Source of the DNA: Pseudomonas eutrophicaquae
Lineage (GTDB): Bacteria; Pseudomonadota; Gammaproteobacteria; Pseudomonadales; Pseudomonadaceae
Length of the DNA stretch: 37,918 nucleotides
Assembly: GCF_023544715.1 (NCBI RefSeq)
Contig: NZ_JAMJEZ010000022.1
Location: 1 to 37,918, forward strand
Reading direction: 5' to 3'
Below the pieces are notes generated by a model that was given only the letters and a program-made list of their open reading frames with translations, was not told the DNA's origin and ran no database searches. The position numbers and the translations under genes are program-made. This document shows, one piece after another, positions 7,405-18,338 of this stretch (position 1 is the first letter of the stretch; the number at the start of each line of letters is the position of its first letter).

Positions 7405-8303
7405 GGCTTGCCCTCCAGTTCCTTGGCCTGGTTCTTGTTGAACAGCACGATCGGCACGATCAGCAGCACCAGCATGATCACCGCCAGTGCCGCGGCCACC
7501 GGCCAGTCGCGGTTGTTGAAGAACTCCTGCCAGAGCACCTTGCCGATCATCAGCGTCTGCGGCCCGCCCAGAAGTTCCGGGATCACGAACTCGCCGACCG
7601 CCGGGATGAACACCAGCATGCAGCCGGCGATGATGCCGTTTTTGGACAGCGGCACGGTGATTTTCCAGAAGCTCGCAACTGGCCGTGAGCCCAGATCCGC
7701 CGCGGCTTCCAGAAGGCTTGGGTCGTGCTTGACCAGGTTGGCGTAGAGCGGCAGCACCATGAACGGCAGGTAGGCGTAGACGATGCCGATGTACACCGCG
7801 ATGTCGGTGTTGAGGATCTGCAGCGGTGCCTCGATCAGCCCCAGCCCTTGCAGCACGGCATTGAGCAGGCCGTTGTTGCCGAGGATGCCCATCCACGCAT
7901 AGACGCGGATCAGCAGCGCGGTCCAGGTCGGCATCATGATCAGCAGCAGATAGACCATCTGCCGCTCCCGCGGCGCGCGGGCGATGGCGTAGGCCATCGG
8001 ATAGCCCAGCAGCAGGCACAGCAGCGTGCTGACTGCGGCGATCTTCAGCGAGCCGAGGTAGGCGGCCAGGTACAGCTCGTCCTCGGCGAGGAACAGGTAA
8101 TTGCCGAGGTTGAGGACGAGCTGCAGCTGCTGGTCAAGATACTGCAGCACCTCGGTGTAGGGCGGAATCGCCACGGCGGCGCTGGCAAAGCTGATCTTCA
8201 GCACGATGGCAAACGGCAGCAGGAAGAACAGCAGCAGCCAGAAGAACGGCACGCCGATCACCAGCTGGCGCCCGGTGGGCAGCAGGCGTTTGAGCGCGTT
8301 CAT
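7401..8303 (-). CDS. spuG: Polyamine ABC transporter permease (PotH/SpuG)
   Basis: This 300-residue protein is the first permease of the polyamine importer and pairs with SpuH to form the channel. It begins MNALKRLLPTGRQLVIGVPF and has the extra-long periplasmic stretch after the first membrane helix that is typical of PotB/PotH proteins (ISFASAAVAIPPYTEVLQYL). The EAA-like loop is LLEAAADLGSRPVASFWKITV. Its start overlaps the end of spuF by four bases and its stop overlaps spuH by four, so the three transporter-core genes are translationally coupled. Confidence 0.94.
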   Translation of the reverse strand: MNALKRLLPTGRQLVIGVPFFWLLLFFLLPFAIVLKISFASAAVAIPPYTEVLQYLDQQLQLVLNLGNYLFLAEDELYLAAYLGSLKIAAVSTLLCLLLGYPMAYAIARAPRERQMVYLLLIMMPTWTALLIRVYAWMGILGNNGLLNAVLQGLGLIEAPLQILNTDIAVYIGIVYAYLPFMVLPLYANLVKHDPSLLEAAADLGSRPVASFWKITVPLSKNGIIAGCMLVFIPAVGEFVIPELLGGPQTLMIGKVLWQEFFNNRDWPVAAALAVIMLVLLIVPIVLFNKNQAKELEGKP

Positions 8304-9448
8304 GCTTGCAGCACCACGCCGCTGTCATCCACCCAGTGCAGGTACACCGCATCACCCCAGGTCGGGCGCTTCACATGGCGCTCGGAGTTGGCCATGAACG
8401 CCTGCACCACCAGCCCTGAGGGCAGTTCGACGTAGTACACCGAATGCCCGCCCAGGTAGGCGATATCATGCACCCGGCCACTGCTCCAGTTGTAGTCGGC
8501 GTGCTCGACCTCGGGCATCTGGCTGCTGAGCAGCAACTTTTCCGGGCGCAGCGCGTAGGTTACCTGACGTGACTCGGCGCGGGTGGAGATGCCGTGGCCG
8601 ACGTAGATCGGCCGCTCCAGCTGCGCGCAGGCGATCACCGCGTGGTCGCTGCTGTCGTCGATCAGCTCGCCCTCGAACAGGTTGACGTTGCCGATGAACT
8701 CGCAGACCAGCCGGCTGGCCGGGGTCTCGTAGATGTCCATCGGGCTGCCGACCTGGGCGATCCAGCCCTGATGCATGATGGCGATGCGCGCGGCCATGGT
8801 CATCGCCTCTTCCTGATCGTGGGTGACCATCACGCAGGTCACGCCGACCCGCTCGATGATCTCCACCAGCTCCAGCTGCATCTGCGAGCGCAATTTCTTG
8901 TCCAGCGCGCCCATCGGCTCATCGAGCAGCAGCAGCTTGGGCCGCTTGGCCAGCGAGCGGGCCAGCGCCACGCGCTGACGCTGGCCGCCGGAGAGCTGGT
9001 GCGGCTTGCGCTTGGCGTACTGGGTCATGTGCACCAGCTTGAGCATCTCAGCGACCCGTGCGGCGATCTCGTCCCTGGGCAGGCCGTCCTGTTTGAGGCC
9101 GAAGGCGATGTTCTGCTCGACGCTCATGTGCGGGAACAGCGCATAGGACTGGAACATCATGTTGATCGGCCGCTCGTAGGGCGGCAGGTCGGTGATGTCC
9201 TGGCCATCGAGGAAGATCCGCCCCTCGCTCGGGCGTTCGAAGCCGGCCAGCATGCGCAGCAGGGTCGATTTGCCCGAGCCTGAGCCACCGAGCAGGGCGA
9301 AGATCTCGCCCTTGTGGATGCTCAGCGAGACATCATCGACCGCCACCGTCTCATCGAACTGCTTGCTGACCCGCTCGATGCGGACCAGAACATCCCGCTC
9401 CGGTACGCCGGACGGGGGTTTCTTGTTGGCACTGGAGGCTATCGCCAT
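8300..9448 (-). CDS. spuF: Polyamine ABC transporter ATPase (PotG/SpuF)
   Basis: This cytoplasmic ATPase powers the polyamine importer. The 382-residue protein shows Walker A GGSGSGKST (about 54-62), the Q-loop region MMFQSYALFPHM, the signature LSGGQRQRVALARSL, Walker B LLLLDEPMGALDKKLR, and the H-loop MVTHDQEEAM. A C-terminal TOBE-type domain follows from about residue 260. The start at 9448 (MAIASSANKK) is chosen over an in-frame ATG 45 bases upstream because GGGAG lies five bases before it. About 240 bases separate it from the binding-protein gene, a gap that contains a hairpin and may reduce transporter-core expression relative to the binding protein. Confidence 0.94.
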   Translation of the reverse strand: MAIASSANKKPPSGVPERDVLVRIERVSKQFDETVAVDDVSLSIHKGEIFALLGGSGSGKSTLLRMLAGFERPSEGRIFLDGQDITDLPPYERPINMMFQSYALFPHMSVEQNIAFGLKQDGLPRDEIAARVAEMLKLVHMTQYAKRKPHQLSGGQRQRVALARSLAKRPKLLLLDEPMGALDKKLRSQMQLELVEIIERVGVTCVMVTHDQEEAMTMAARIAIMHQGWIAQVGSPMDIYETPASRLVCEFIGNVNLFEGELIDDSSDHAVIACAQLERPIYVGHGISTRAESRQVTYALRPEKLLLSSQMPEVEHADYNWSSGRVHDIAYLGGHSVYYVELPSGLVVQAFMANSERHVKRPTWGDAVYLHWVDDSGVVLQA

Positions 9449-9470
9449 CACACACTCCCAATGTCGAAGG

Positions 9471-9488
9471 GTCTGCCGGAGGGCAGAC
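9471..9488 (-). terminator. Small hairpin between binding-protein gene and spuF
   Basis: GTCTGCC (9471-9477) pairs with GGCAGAC (9482-9488) across a GGAG loop, 22 bases upstream of the spuF start. The rest of the 9449-9686 gap is GC-rich and shows no gene. A stem at this point fits the common pattern in which a binding-protein mRNA is protected at its 3' end while distal genes are expressed less. This role is inferred. Confidence 0.35.
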
Positions 9489-9686
9489 AGCACACCGCCG
9501 CATGCTGGTCAGGGCGTGCGGCGGCGGGCGGTACCTGGGTCATCCCCGGGCGGGAATCGCGGGCCGGACAGGTTCGGGGGCTGTTCCGGCGGGCTGCGCA
9601 TGTTGCCATTGTGCAGGGCGCCTGCGTAGGGTCGCCCGTGCAAAAAAGGCCGCCTTGGCTCAGCCCGCCATCCCTCTATCCGCGGT

Positions 9687-10805
<1,119 letters not shown>

Positions 10806-10942
10806 TCATTGCAGCGGCGCGCCAGCGAACCGCACACCCTCCGGTGGCCTGGCCATCGCACCGGCGCAGTCTGGCAAGGTGCACGCCGTCACTCAACAGG
10901 CAGGTGCGCGGTCAGGCGCTAAAAGCCCGGCCCGCGCCCGGC

Positions 10943-12301
10943 TCAGACGCTGGTGAGCAGAAATTCCCGCTCCCAGGAGCTGATCACCCGCTTGAAGTTC
11001 TCGTGCTCGACGCGCTTGACCGCCACATAGCCGCGGCAGAAGCGCTGGCCCAGATAGTGGATCAGGCTCTGCGACTGCTCCATGGCTTCCAGCGCGGCCT
11101 CCAGGGTCAGCGGCAGGCGCTGGCTACGCCGCTGGTAGGCGCGCCCGCGCACCTGCGGTCCGGGCTGCAGGCCCTCGACCATGCCGATGTAGCCGCACAG
11201 CAGGCTGGCAGCGATCGCCAGATAGGGGTTGGCATCGGCGCCGGGCAGGCGGTTCTCCACCCGCCGGCTCTGCGCTGGCGCCTCGGGGACGCGCAGCCCG
11301 ACCGTGCGGTTCTCCTCGCCCCACTCGACGTTGACCGGCGCGGAGGTGCCGGGCAGGAAGCGGCGGAACGAGTTGACGTTGGGTGCAAACAGCGGCAGCG
11401 CCTCGGGGATCAGCCGCTGCAGGCCGCCGATGTGCTGCAGGAACAGCGTGCTCATGCTGCCGTCCGGGTTGGAAAACACGTTCAACCCGCTCTCAAGATC
11501 GATCACGCTCTGGTGCAGGTGCATGGCGCTGCCCGGCTCGCCGGTCATCGGCTTGGCCATGAAGGTGGCGGTGACGCCATGCTTGAACGCCGCCTCGCGC
11601 AGGGTGCGCTTGAAGACGAAGATCTGGTCCGCCAGATGCAGGGCATCGCCGTGGCGGAAGTTGATCTCCATCTGCGCGGTGCCCTCTTCGTGGATCAGGG
11701 TGTCCAGATCCAGGCCCTGGGCCTCGCACCAGTCGTACATGTCCTCGAACAGCGGGTCGAATTCGTTGGCGGCATCGATGGAGAACGACTGGCGACCGGT
11801 CTCCTGCCGGCCCGAGCGACCCACCGGCGGCTGCAGCGGGTAGTCGGGGTCGGGGCAGCGCTGGGTCAGGTAGAACTCCATTTCCGGGGCGACGATCGGC
11901 TTCCAGCCGCGCTCGGCGTACAGCGCCAGCACATGCTTGAGCACGTTGCGCGGCGACAGGTCAGCGGGCTTGCCGGCCTTGTCGAAGCTGTCGTGGATCA
12001 CCATCGCCGTCGGCTCGCTGGCCCAGGGCACCAGAAACACCGCCTGCTCATCCGGGCGGCAGAAGATGTCGATGTCGGCAGGGTCGAGCAGCGCGTCGTA
12101 GAGTGCGTCCTCGATGTAGTCGCCGGTGACGCTCTGCAGCAGCACGCTTTCCGGCAGGCGCATGCCGCCTTCGTTGAGGAATTTGCTGGTCGGGGCGATC
12201 TTGCCGCGGGCGATGCCATTGAGGTCCGGCAGCAGGCACTCGACCTCGGTGATCCGGTGTTCGCGCAGCCAGTCGCTCAGCTGCTCCATGGTCTTGGACA
12301 T
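10943..12301 (-). CDS. spuB: Gamma-glutamylpolyamine synthetase-like, glutamine synthetase family (SpuB)
   Basis: This glutamine-synthetase-fold enzyme is expected to ligate glutamate to a polyamine amino group using ATP, the first step of the gamma-glutamylation route for polyamine breakdown. The 452-residue protein shows the N-terminal beta-grasp segment ECLLPDLNGIARGKI, the metal-binding strand APEMEFYLTQ, the HQSVIDL region, APNVNSFRRFLPG and NRTVGLRVPEA, in family order. The start at 12301 (MSKTMEQLSDWL) has GAGG nine bases upstream, which is better than the ATG 72 bases further up. It follows spuA by 37 bases. Whether it prefers putrescine, spermidine or another amine is unknown. Confidence 0.9.
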   Translation of the reverse strand: MSKTMEQLSDWLREHRITEVECLLPDLNGIARGKIAPTSKFLNEGGMRLPESVLLQSVTGDYIEDALYDALLDPADIDIFCRPDEQAVFLVPWASEPTAMVIHDSFDKAGKPADLSPRNVLKHVLALYAERGWKPIVAPEMEFYLTQRCPDPDYPLQPPVGRSGRQETGRQSFSIDAANEFDPLFEDMYDWCEAQGLDLDTLIHEEGTAQMEINFRHGDALHLADQIFVFKRTLREAAFKHGVTATFMAKPMTGEPGSAMHLHQSVIDLESGLNVFSNPDGSMSTLFLQHIGGLQRLIPEALPLFAPNVNSFRRFLPGTSAPVNVEWGEENRTVGLRVPEAPAQSRRVENRLPGADANPYLAIAASLLCGYIGMVEGLQPGPQVRGRAYQRRSQRLPLTLEAALEAMEQSQSLIHYLGQRFCRGYVAVKRVEHENFKRVISSWEREFLLTSV

Positions 12302-12338
12302 AACTACCTCATCAGGGGGCTGCGCGGCTGGCGAGGGG

Positions 12339-13091
12339 TCAGCGCTGGGCGGCACGCTCGCGGCAGGCGTCACCGAAGGCGCGCAGCAGGGTCTGGTAGT
12401 GGGCGTGTTCGAGCACCTTCCATTCCGGATGGAACTGCACGCCCACGGTGAAACGCTGCGCCTGCGGCAGCGAGAAGGCCTCGATCAGCCCGTCAGGGGC
12501 CAGCGCCTCGACCCGCAGGCCCGGCGCCAGACGCTCCACGCCCTGGCCGTGTACCGAGTTGACCTCAAAGCGTGCCGGCAGGCCCAGGGCCTCGAACAGC
12601 CCGCCGGGCTGAACATCGATGGCATGGCGCAGCCCGTACTGGATATCCAGCGGGTCTTCATCACGAGCACGATGGTCCATGAAGGTTCCCGTTTCATGAA
12701 CTTTCTGGTACAGGCTGCCGCCCAGCGCCACGTTCATCTCCTGAAACCCGCGGCAGATGCCCAGCAGCGGCACGCCGGCGGCCACCGCGGCGCGGATCAG
12801 TGCGAGGGTCATGTGATCGCGCGGGGTGTCGTGGTGGGTGCCCGGTTCGCTGTCGGCGCCCTGGTAGTGCTGGGGGTGTACGTTGGAGGGGGAACCGGTG
12901 AGCAGCAGGCCATCCAGATGCCCGAGCAGCTCGTCGATGCCGATCAGCTCGGGCAGCGCGGGGATCACCAGTGGCAGGCCATCCGCCGCCAGCGCCACCG
13001 CCCGCAGGTACTTGTCACCGGCGATGTGGAAGGGGTGCAGACCGAGCTGCCGGGTGCAGGCGGAAACACCGATCAGGGGCTGGCGGGACAT
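12339..13091 (-). CDS. spuA: Gamma-glutamyl-polyamine/GABA hydrolase, class I amidotransferase (SpuA/PuuD)
   Basis: SpuA removes the gamma-glutamyl group at the end of the polyamine route, for example from gamma-glutamyl-GABA. The 250-residue protein is a class I glutamine-amidotransferase-type hydrolase (C26 family). The nucleophile Cys113 lies in LLGICRGFQEMN, and the partner His221/Glu223 lie in GVQFHPEW. LLTGSPSNVHPQHY is characteristic of the PuuD group. The start at 13091 (MSRQPLIGVSA) has GGAG nine bases upstream and is preferred to the longer form. It is the first gene of the minus-strand spu operon and is divergent from spuI across 229 bases. Confidence 0.92.
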   Translation of the reverse strand: MSRQPLIGVSACTRQLGLHPFHIAGDKYLRAVALAADGLPLVIPALPELIGIDELLGHLDGLLLTGSPSNVHPQHYQGADSEPGTHHDTPRDHMTLALIRAAVAAGVPLLGICRGFQEMNVALGGSLYQKVHETGTFMDHRARDEDPLDIQYGLRHAIDVQPGGLFEALGLPARFEVNSVHGQGVERLAPGLRVEALAPDGLIEAFSLPQAQRFTVGVQFHPEWKVLEHAHYQTLLRAFGDACRERAAQR

Positions 13092-13260
13092 GGCAGGACA
13101 CTCCGGAACAGGCGTGGTAGGGGGCTTGCATTCCAGAGTAGTCGGCTTGCCGAACGGCGACAATCGCGGCCGTTTTGCCGAGTGCAGCCGCCCGGCCGGG
13201 GCCGCTTCGGCCTACACGCCTTGCAATGCTTGGCCGTGTTGACAAGCTCCGGGCTTTTCG

Positions 13261-13276
13261 TTTGACTCGGGTCAAA
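13261..13276. promoter_or_regulatory. FNR/ANR-like palindrome upstream of spuI
   Basis: TTTGAC-TCGG-GTCAAA is a perfect inverted repeat centred 52 bases before the spuI ATG, in the divergent spuA-spuI gap. Its core TTGAC-N4-GTCAA differs from the FNR/ANR consensus TTGAT-N4-ATCAA by one symmetrical base in each arm, a variation known for ANR sites in Pseudomonas. It could instead be the operator of a polyamine repressor (PauR in P. aeruginosa), whose exact site I cannot recall. No clear -10 box is visible at the expected distance. Confidence 0.45.
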
Positions 13277-13320
13277 GTGCCAACGTCCTGAAATGCCTGA
13301 CAAAAAGAAGGAACGCGATC

Positions 13321-14697
13321 ATGTCGGCCCCTCTCTGTGCTGCCCGGCTCGATGAAGCGACCCGGTTTCTTGAAGAGCACCCTGAGGTGCATTTCATTGA
13401 TCTGTTGATCGCCGACATGAACGGCGTGGTGCGCGGCAAGCGCATCGACCGCAGCATGCTGCTCAAGGTCTTCGAGAAGGGCATCAACCTGCCGGCCTCG
13501 CTGTTCGCCCTCGATATCCAGGGCTCGACCGTCGAAAGTTCGGGGCTGGGTCTTGCGCTCGGGGACGGTGACCGGGTGTGCTTCCCGATTCCCGGCACCC
13601 TGAGCATGGAGCCCTGGCAGCGCCGGCCCACTGCGCAGCTGCTGATGACCATGCATGAGCTGGACGGCACGCCGTTCTTCGCTGACCCGCGCGAGGTGCT
13701 GCGCCGGGTGGCGCAGCGCTTTACCGACATGGGCCTGACCGTGTGCGCGGCTTTTGAACTGGAGTTCTACCTGATCGACCAGGAGAACGTGAACGGCCGC
13801 CCGCAGCCGCCGCGCTCGCCGATCTCCGGCAAGCGCCCGCAGGCGGTGCAGGTCTACTCCATCGACGACCTGGACGAGTACGCCGACTGCCTGCGCGACA
13901 TCCTCGACGGCGCGCACATCCAGGGCATCCCGGCCGATGCCATCGTCAAGGAGAGCGCCCCGGCGCAGTTCGAGGTCAACCTCAACCACGTGGCCGATCC
14001 GCTCAAGGCCTGTGACTACGCGGTGCTGCTCAAGCGCCTGATCAAGAACACTGCTTACGATCACGAGATGGACAGCACCTTCATGGCCAAGCCCTACCCG
14101 GGCCAGGCGGGGAACGGTCTGCATGTGCATGTTTCGCTGCTCGATGGCGAGGGCCGCAACATCTTTGCCGCCGATGATCCGCTGCAAAGCGACAACCTGC
14201 GCCAGGCCATTGCCGGTGTGCTGGATACCCTGCCGATGGCGATGGGTTTTCTGTGCCCCAACGTCAACTCCTACCGGCGCTTTGGCTCGCAGTTCTACGT
14301 GCCCAACGCGCCATCCTGGGGGCTGGACAACCGCACCGTGGCGCTGCGCGTGCCGACCGGCAACCCGGACGCGCTGCGCATCGAGCAGCGGGTCGCCGGT
14401 GCCGATGCCAACCCCTATCTGCTGATGGCCGCGCTGCTGGCCGGAGTGCATCACGGGCTGACTCAGCGTCTGGAGCCGGGCGCGCCGATCGAGGGCAACT
14501 CCTACGAGCAGCTCGAGCAGAGCCTGCCCAACAACCTGCGTGATGCTCTGCGCGCACTGGACGACAGTGCGGTGCTGGAGCAGTACATCGGTGCCGACTA
14601 CATCGATGTCTTTGTGGCCTGCAAGGAACACGAGCTGGAGGAGTTCGAGCACTCGATCTCCGACCTTGAGTACAACTGGTACCTGCACACCGTGTAA
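13321..14697 (+). CDS. spuI: Gamma-glutamylputrescine synthetase-type enzyme (SpuI/PuuA family)
   Basis: A second glutamine-synthetase-fold ligase, 458 residues, divergent from spuA as in P. aeruginosa. It would join glutamate to putrescine or a related amine in the cytoplasm. Visible elements are FIDLLIADMNGVVRGKRID, AAFELEFYLID, PAQFEVNLNHV, GNGLHVHVSLLD, CPNVNSYRRFGSQF and NRTVALRVPTG, all in the usual order. ATG 13321 follows AGAAGGA at a good distance. It lies upstream of aguB and aguA on the same strand, so putrescine made from agmatine would be fed straight to this enzyme. It differs clearly in sequence from SpuB, so the pair probably have different substrates. Confidence 0.92.
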   Translation: MSAPLCAARLDEATRFLEEHPEVHFIDLLIADMNGVVRGKRIDRSMLLKVFEKGINLPASLFALDIQGSTVESSGLGLALGDGDRVCFPIPGTLSMEPWQRRPTAQLLMTMHELDGTPFFADPREVLRRVAQRFTDMGLTVCAAFELEFYLIDQENVNGRPQPPRSPISGKRPQAVQVYSIDDLDEYADCLRDILDGAHIQGIPADAIVKESAPAQFEVNLNHVADPLKACDYAVLLKRLIKNTAYDHEMDSTFMAKPYPGQAGNGLHVHVSLLDGEGRNIFAADDPLQSDNLRQAIAGVLDTLPMAMGFLCPNVNSYRRFGSQFYVPNAPSWGLDNRTVALRVPTGNPDALRIEQRVAGADANPYLLMAALLAGVHHGLTQRLEPGAPIEGNSYEQLEQSLPNNLRDALRALDDSAVLEQYIGADYIDVFVACKEHELEEFEHSISDLEYNWYLHTV

Positions 14698-14702
14698 GCC
14701 TT

Positions 14703-14737
14703 GCCGCCGGGCCGCGGACGGTGCCCGGCCCGGCGGC
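14703..14737 (+). terminator. Strong hairpin between spuI and aguB
   Basis: GCCGCCGGGCCG (14703-14714) pairs perfectly with CGGCCCGGCGGC (14726-14737) across an 11-base loop, directly after the spuI stop. The sequence after it (GATTTG) has only a short T-run, so partial termination or 3'-end protection of the spuI message is more likely than a full stop. Confidence 0.55.
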
Positions 14738-14804
14738 GATTTGACCACCGGGCGATCCTCTACCAGAGTGAAGACGTCTTCCGTCATTGCCTGTGAGGTC
14801 GTCC

Positions 14805-15686
<882 letters not shown>

Positions 15687-15730
15687 GCCCGCCGAATACG
15701 CAAGCCCGGCCCCGCGCCGCATTGCCCGCC

Positions 15731-15763
15731 CTGTGCCGGTGCCCGTAGGCGGCACCCGCACAG
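15731..15763 (+). terminator. Hairpin between aguB and aguA
   Basis: CTGTGC-C-GGTGCC (15731-15743) pairs with GGCACC-C-GCACAG (15751-15763), leaving one C-C mismatch in a 13-base stem around a seven-base loop. No T-tract follows. As aguA lies on the same strand 31 bases later, this looks like an mRNA-processing or attenuation element rather than an operon end. Confidence 0.45.
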
Positions 15764-15793
15764 GCCCCACCCCTTCGCCCGACAGGTCATGCC

Positions 15794-16891
15794 ATGCCCA
15801 CCCTTGACAGCACCCCCCGCGCCGACGGCTTTTACATGCCCGCCGAATGGGCGCCCCATGCCCGTACCTGGATGCTCTGGCCGGAGCGCCCGGACAACTG
15901 GCGGCTCGGCGCCAAGCCGGCCCAGGCGACCTTTGTCGCGGTGGCCCGCGCCATTGCGCGCTTTGAGCCGGTGAGCGTCGGGGTCAGCGCCGCACAGTAC
16001 GACAACGCCTGCGCACAGCTGGAACACCCCGCGATCCGCGTGCTGGAAATCAGCAGCGACGATGCCTGGGTGCGCGACACCGGCCCGACCTTCGTGGTGA
16101 ACGGCCAAGGCGCGGTGCGCGGCATCGACTGGCAGTTCAATGCCTGGGGCGGGCTGCAGGGCGGGCTGTACTGGCCCTGGCAGCGCGATGATCAGGTGGC
16201 GGCGAAGATCCTCGCCATCGAGGGGCTGCCCCGCTATCGCACCGACGGCTTTGTGCTCGAAGGCGGCGCCATTCATGTCGATGGCGAGGGCACGCTGCTC
16301 ACTACCGAGGAGTGCCTGCTCAACCCCAACCGCAACCCGCAGTGGGGCCGGGCAGCGATCGAGGCGCAGCTGGGCGACTATCTGGGCGTGCGGCAGATCA
16401 TCTGGCTGCCGCAGGGGCTGTACAACGACGAAACCGACGGGCACATCGACAACTTCTGCTGCTTCGTGCGTCCCGGCGAGGTGCTGCTGGCCTGGACGGA
16501 CGACCCGCAGGACCCCAACTGGACACGCTGCCGCGCGGCGCTGGCGGTGCTGGAGCAGAGCCGCGATGCTGCTGGCCGGTCACTGACCGTGCACCGCATG
16601 CCGATCCCCGGCCCGCTGCATGTCAGTGCCGAGGAGTGCGCCGGCATCGATCGGGTGGCCGGCAGCCAGCCGCGTGAGGCGGGGCTGCGGCTGGCGGCGT
16701 CCTACATCAACTTTTTGATCGTCAACGGCGGGATCATCGCGCCATGCTTCGACGATCCCTGCGATGCCGAGGCCGCAGCGATCCTGCGCCGGCTGTTCCC
16801 CGAGCGCGAGGTACGGATGGTCCCCGGGCGGGAAATTCTTCTGGGCGGCGGTAATATCCACTGCATCACCCAGCAGCAGCCGCGGGGGTAG
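15794..16891 (+). CDS. aguA: Agmatine deiminase
   Basis: AguA converts agmatine to N-carbamoylputrescine and ammonia; AguB completes the route to putrescine. The 365-residue protein is a guanidino-modifying (PPAD) family enzyme. Markers are [22 protein letters not shown], given here in part, the [12 protein letters not shown] motif, [32 protein letters not shown] and the catalytic Cys357 in [11 protein letters not shown] near the C-terminus. AGG lies upstream of ATG 15794. The gene order aguB-aguA after spuI places agmatine use and gamma-glutamylation in one transcription direction. No aguR-type repressor gene is next to it. Confidence 0.97.
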   Translation: MPTLDSTPRADGFYMPAEWAPHARTWMLWPERPDNWRLGAKPAQATFVAVARAIARFEPVSVGVSAAQYDNACAQLEHPAIRVLEISSDDAWVRDTGPTFVVNGQGAVRGIDWQFNAWGGLQGGLYWPWQRDDQVAAKILAIEGLPRYRTDGFVLEGGAIHVDGEGTLLTTEECLLNPNRNPQWGRAAIEAQLGDYLGVRQIIWLPQGLYNDETDGHIDNFCCFVRPGEVLLAWTDDPQDPNWTRCRAALAVLEQSRDAAGRSLTVHRMPIPGPLHVSAEECAGIDRVAGSQPREAGLRLAASYINFLIVNGGIIAPCFDDPCDAEAAAILRRLFPEREVRMVPGREILLGGGNIHCITQQQPRG

Positions 16892-16913
16892 GGATAGCGA
16901 TCTGCAGCAATGA

Positions 16914-16946
16914 AAAGGGCCGGCACTCCGGGGAGGCCAGCCCTTT
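16914..16946. terminator. Hairpin between convergent aguA and dctM
   Basis: AAAGGGC (16914-16920) pairs with GCCCTTT (16940-16946), and GG at 16922-16923 can pair with CC at 16937-16938. The A- and T-rich ends of the stem suit a bidirectional terminator for two convergent genes, though no long T-run extends beyond it. Confidence 0.55.
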
Positions 16947-16961
16947 CAACCGAGCTATGGC

Positions 16962-18338
16962 TTACTTGCCGTACACCACCTCCGGCAGCCAGGTCACCAG
17001 CTCCGGCCACAGGTAGACGACCACCAGCATCAGCGCCTGCAGGATGATGAACGGCACCACTCCGCGGTACATGGTGGTGGTCGCGACCGAGGCCGGGGTC
17101 ACGCTGCGCAGGTAGAACAGCGAGAAGCCGAACGGCGGAGTCAGGAACGAGGTCTGCAGGTTGAGGGCGATCATCACCCCGAGCCACACCGGGTCCAGGC
17201 CCATGGCCAGCAGCACCGGCCCGACGATCGGCACCACCACGAAGATGATCTCGATGAAGTCGAGGATGAAGCCGAGCAGGAAGATCACCAGCATCACCAC
17301 CAGGAAGGCGCCGAGCACGCCGCCGGGCAGCTGGGCGAAGGCCTCCTCGATCAGCGCTTCACCGCCAAAGCCGCGGAACACCAGCGAGAACAGCGAGGCG
17401 CCGATCAGGATCAGGAACACCATGGCGCTGATTTGCGTGGTGCTCTGCGCCACCTCGCGCAGTTGCGTGCGGTTGAGCTGGCCCTTGGTCAGCGCCAGCA
17501 GCATGGCACCCACCGCGCCGAGCGCTGCGGCTTCGGTCGGGGTGGCGTAGCCGGCGAGGATCGAGCCGAGCACCGCGGCAATCAGCAGCAGCGGCGGGAT
17601 CAGCGCCTTGAACAGCGTGCCCCACTCGATCGGCCCCAGCTCCTCCTGCGAGAGGGCCGGCAGCTTTTTGGGCTGCAGGATGGCCACACCGATCAGGTAA
17701 AGGATGTACAGGCCAACCAGCACCAGCCCCGGCAGCAGCGCACCGACAAACAGGTCGCCCACCGAGACGGTCTTGGGCGAAAACACCCCCATCTTCAGCT
17801 GCGCCTGCTGGTAGGCGCTGGACATCACATCACCCAGCAGCACGAGGATGATCGACGGCGGGATGATTTGCCCGAGGGTACCGGTGGCGGCCAGGGTGCC
17901 GGTGGCGATCGCCGGGTCGTAGCCGCGGCGCAGCATGGTCGGCAGGGCCAGAAGGCCCATGGTCACCACCGTGGCACCGACGATGCCGGTCGAGGCGGCG
18001 AGCAGCGCGCCGACCACGCACACCGAGATTGCCAGACCGCCGCGCAGGGTGCCGAACAGCCGCGACATCGATTCCAGCAGGTCTTCCGCCACTCTGGATT
18101 TCTCCAGCATCACGCCCATGAACACAAACAGCGGCACCGCCAGCATGGTCTGGTTGTTCATGATGCCGAACAGGCGGTTGGGCAGCGCGCTCAGGTAGCT
18201 GGCATCAAAACTGCCCAGCATGATGCCGGCCCCGGCGAACAGCAGCGAGACCCCGCCCAGGGTGAAGGCCACCGGGTAGCCGGCCATCAGCACCAGGCAG
18301 ATGGCCACGAACAGCAGGATTGCCATCAATTCAGCCAT
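16962..18338 (-). CDS. dctM: TRAP transporter large permease (DctM)
   Basis: The large membrane subunit of a tripartite ATP-independent periplasmic transporter, which uses an ion gradient to import an organic acid or similar solute. The 458-residue protein has about 12 hydrophobic segments and DctM-family features such as FVFMGVMLEKSRVAEDLL, ATGTLGQIIPPSIILVLLGD, and DFIEIIFVVVPIVGP. The ATG overlaps the end of dctQ by eight bases. The long loop after the IIPPSI helix (DVMSSAYQQAQLKMGVFSPK) is typical of the mannitol/chloroaromatic-type DctM group. Solute identity cannot be read from this subunit. Confidence 0.94.
   Translation of the reverse strand: MAELMAILLFVAICLVLMAGYPVAFTLGGVSLLFAGAGIMLGSFDASYLSALPNRLFGIMNNQTMLAVPLFVFMGVMLEKSRVAEDLLESMSRLFGTLRGGLAISVCVVGALLAASTGIVGATVVTMGLLALPTMLRRGYDPAIATGTLAATGTLGQIIPPSIILVLLGDVMSSAYQQAQLKMGVFSPKTVSVGDLFVGALLPGLVLVGLYILYLIGVAILQPKKLPALSQEELGPIEWGTLFKALIPPLLLIAAVLGSILAGYATPTEAAALGAVGAMLLALTKGQLNRTQLREVAQSTTQISAMVFLILIGASLFSLVFRGFGGEALIEEAFAQLPGGVLGAFLVVMLVIFLLGFILDFIEIIFVVVPIVGPVLLAMGLDPVWLGVMIALNLQTSFLTPPFGFSLFYLRSVTPASVATTTMYRGVVPFIILQALMLVVVYLWPELVTWLPEVVYGK

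Noticed and set aside
13015-14787. Long minus-strand frame opposite spuI
   Set aside because: SpuI has family motifs throughout; the opposing frame has none.
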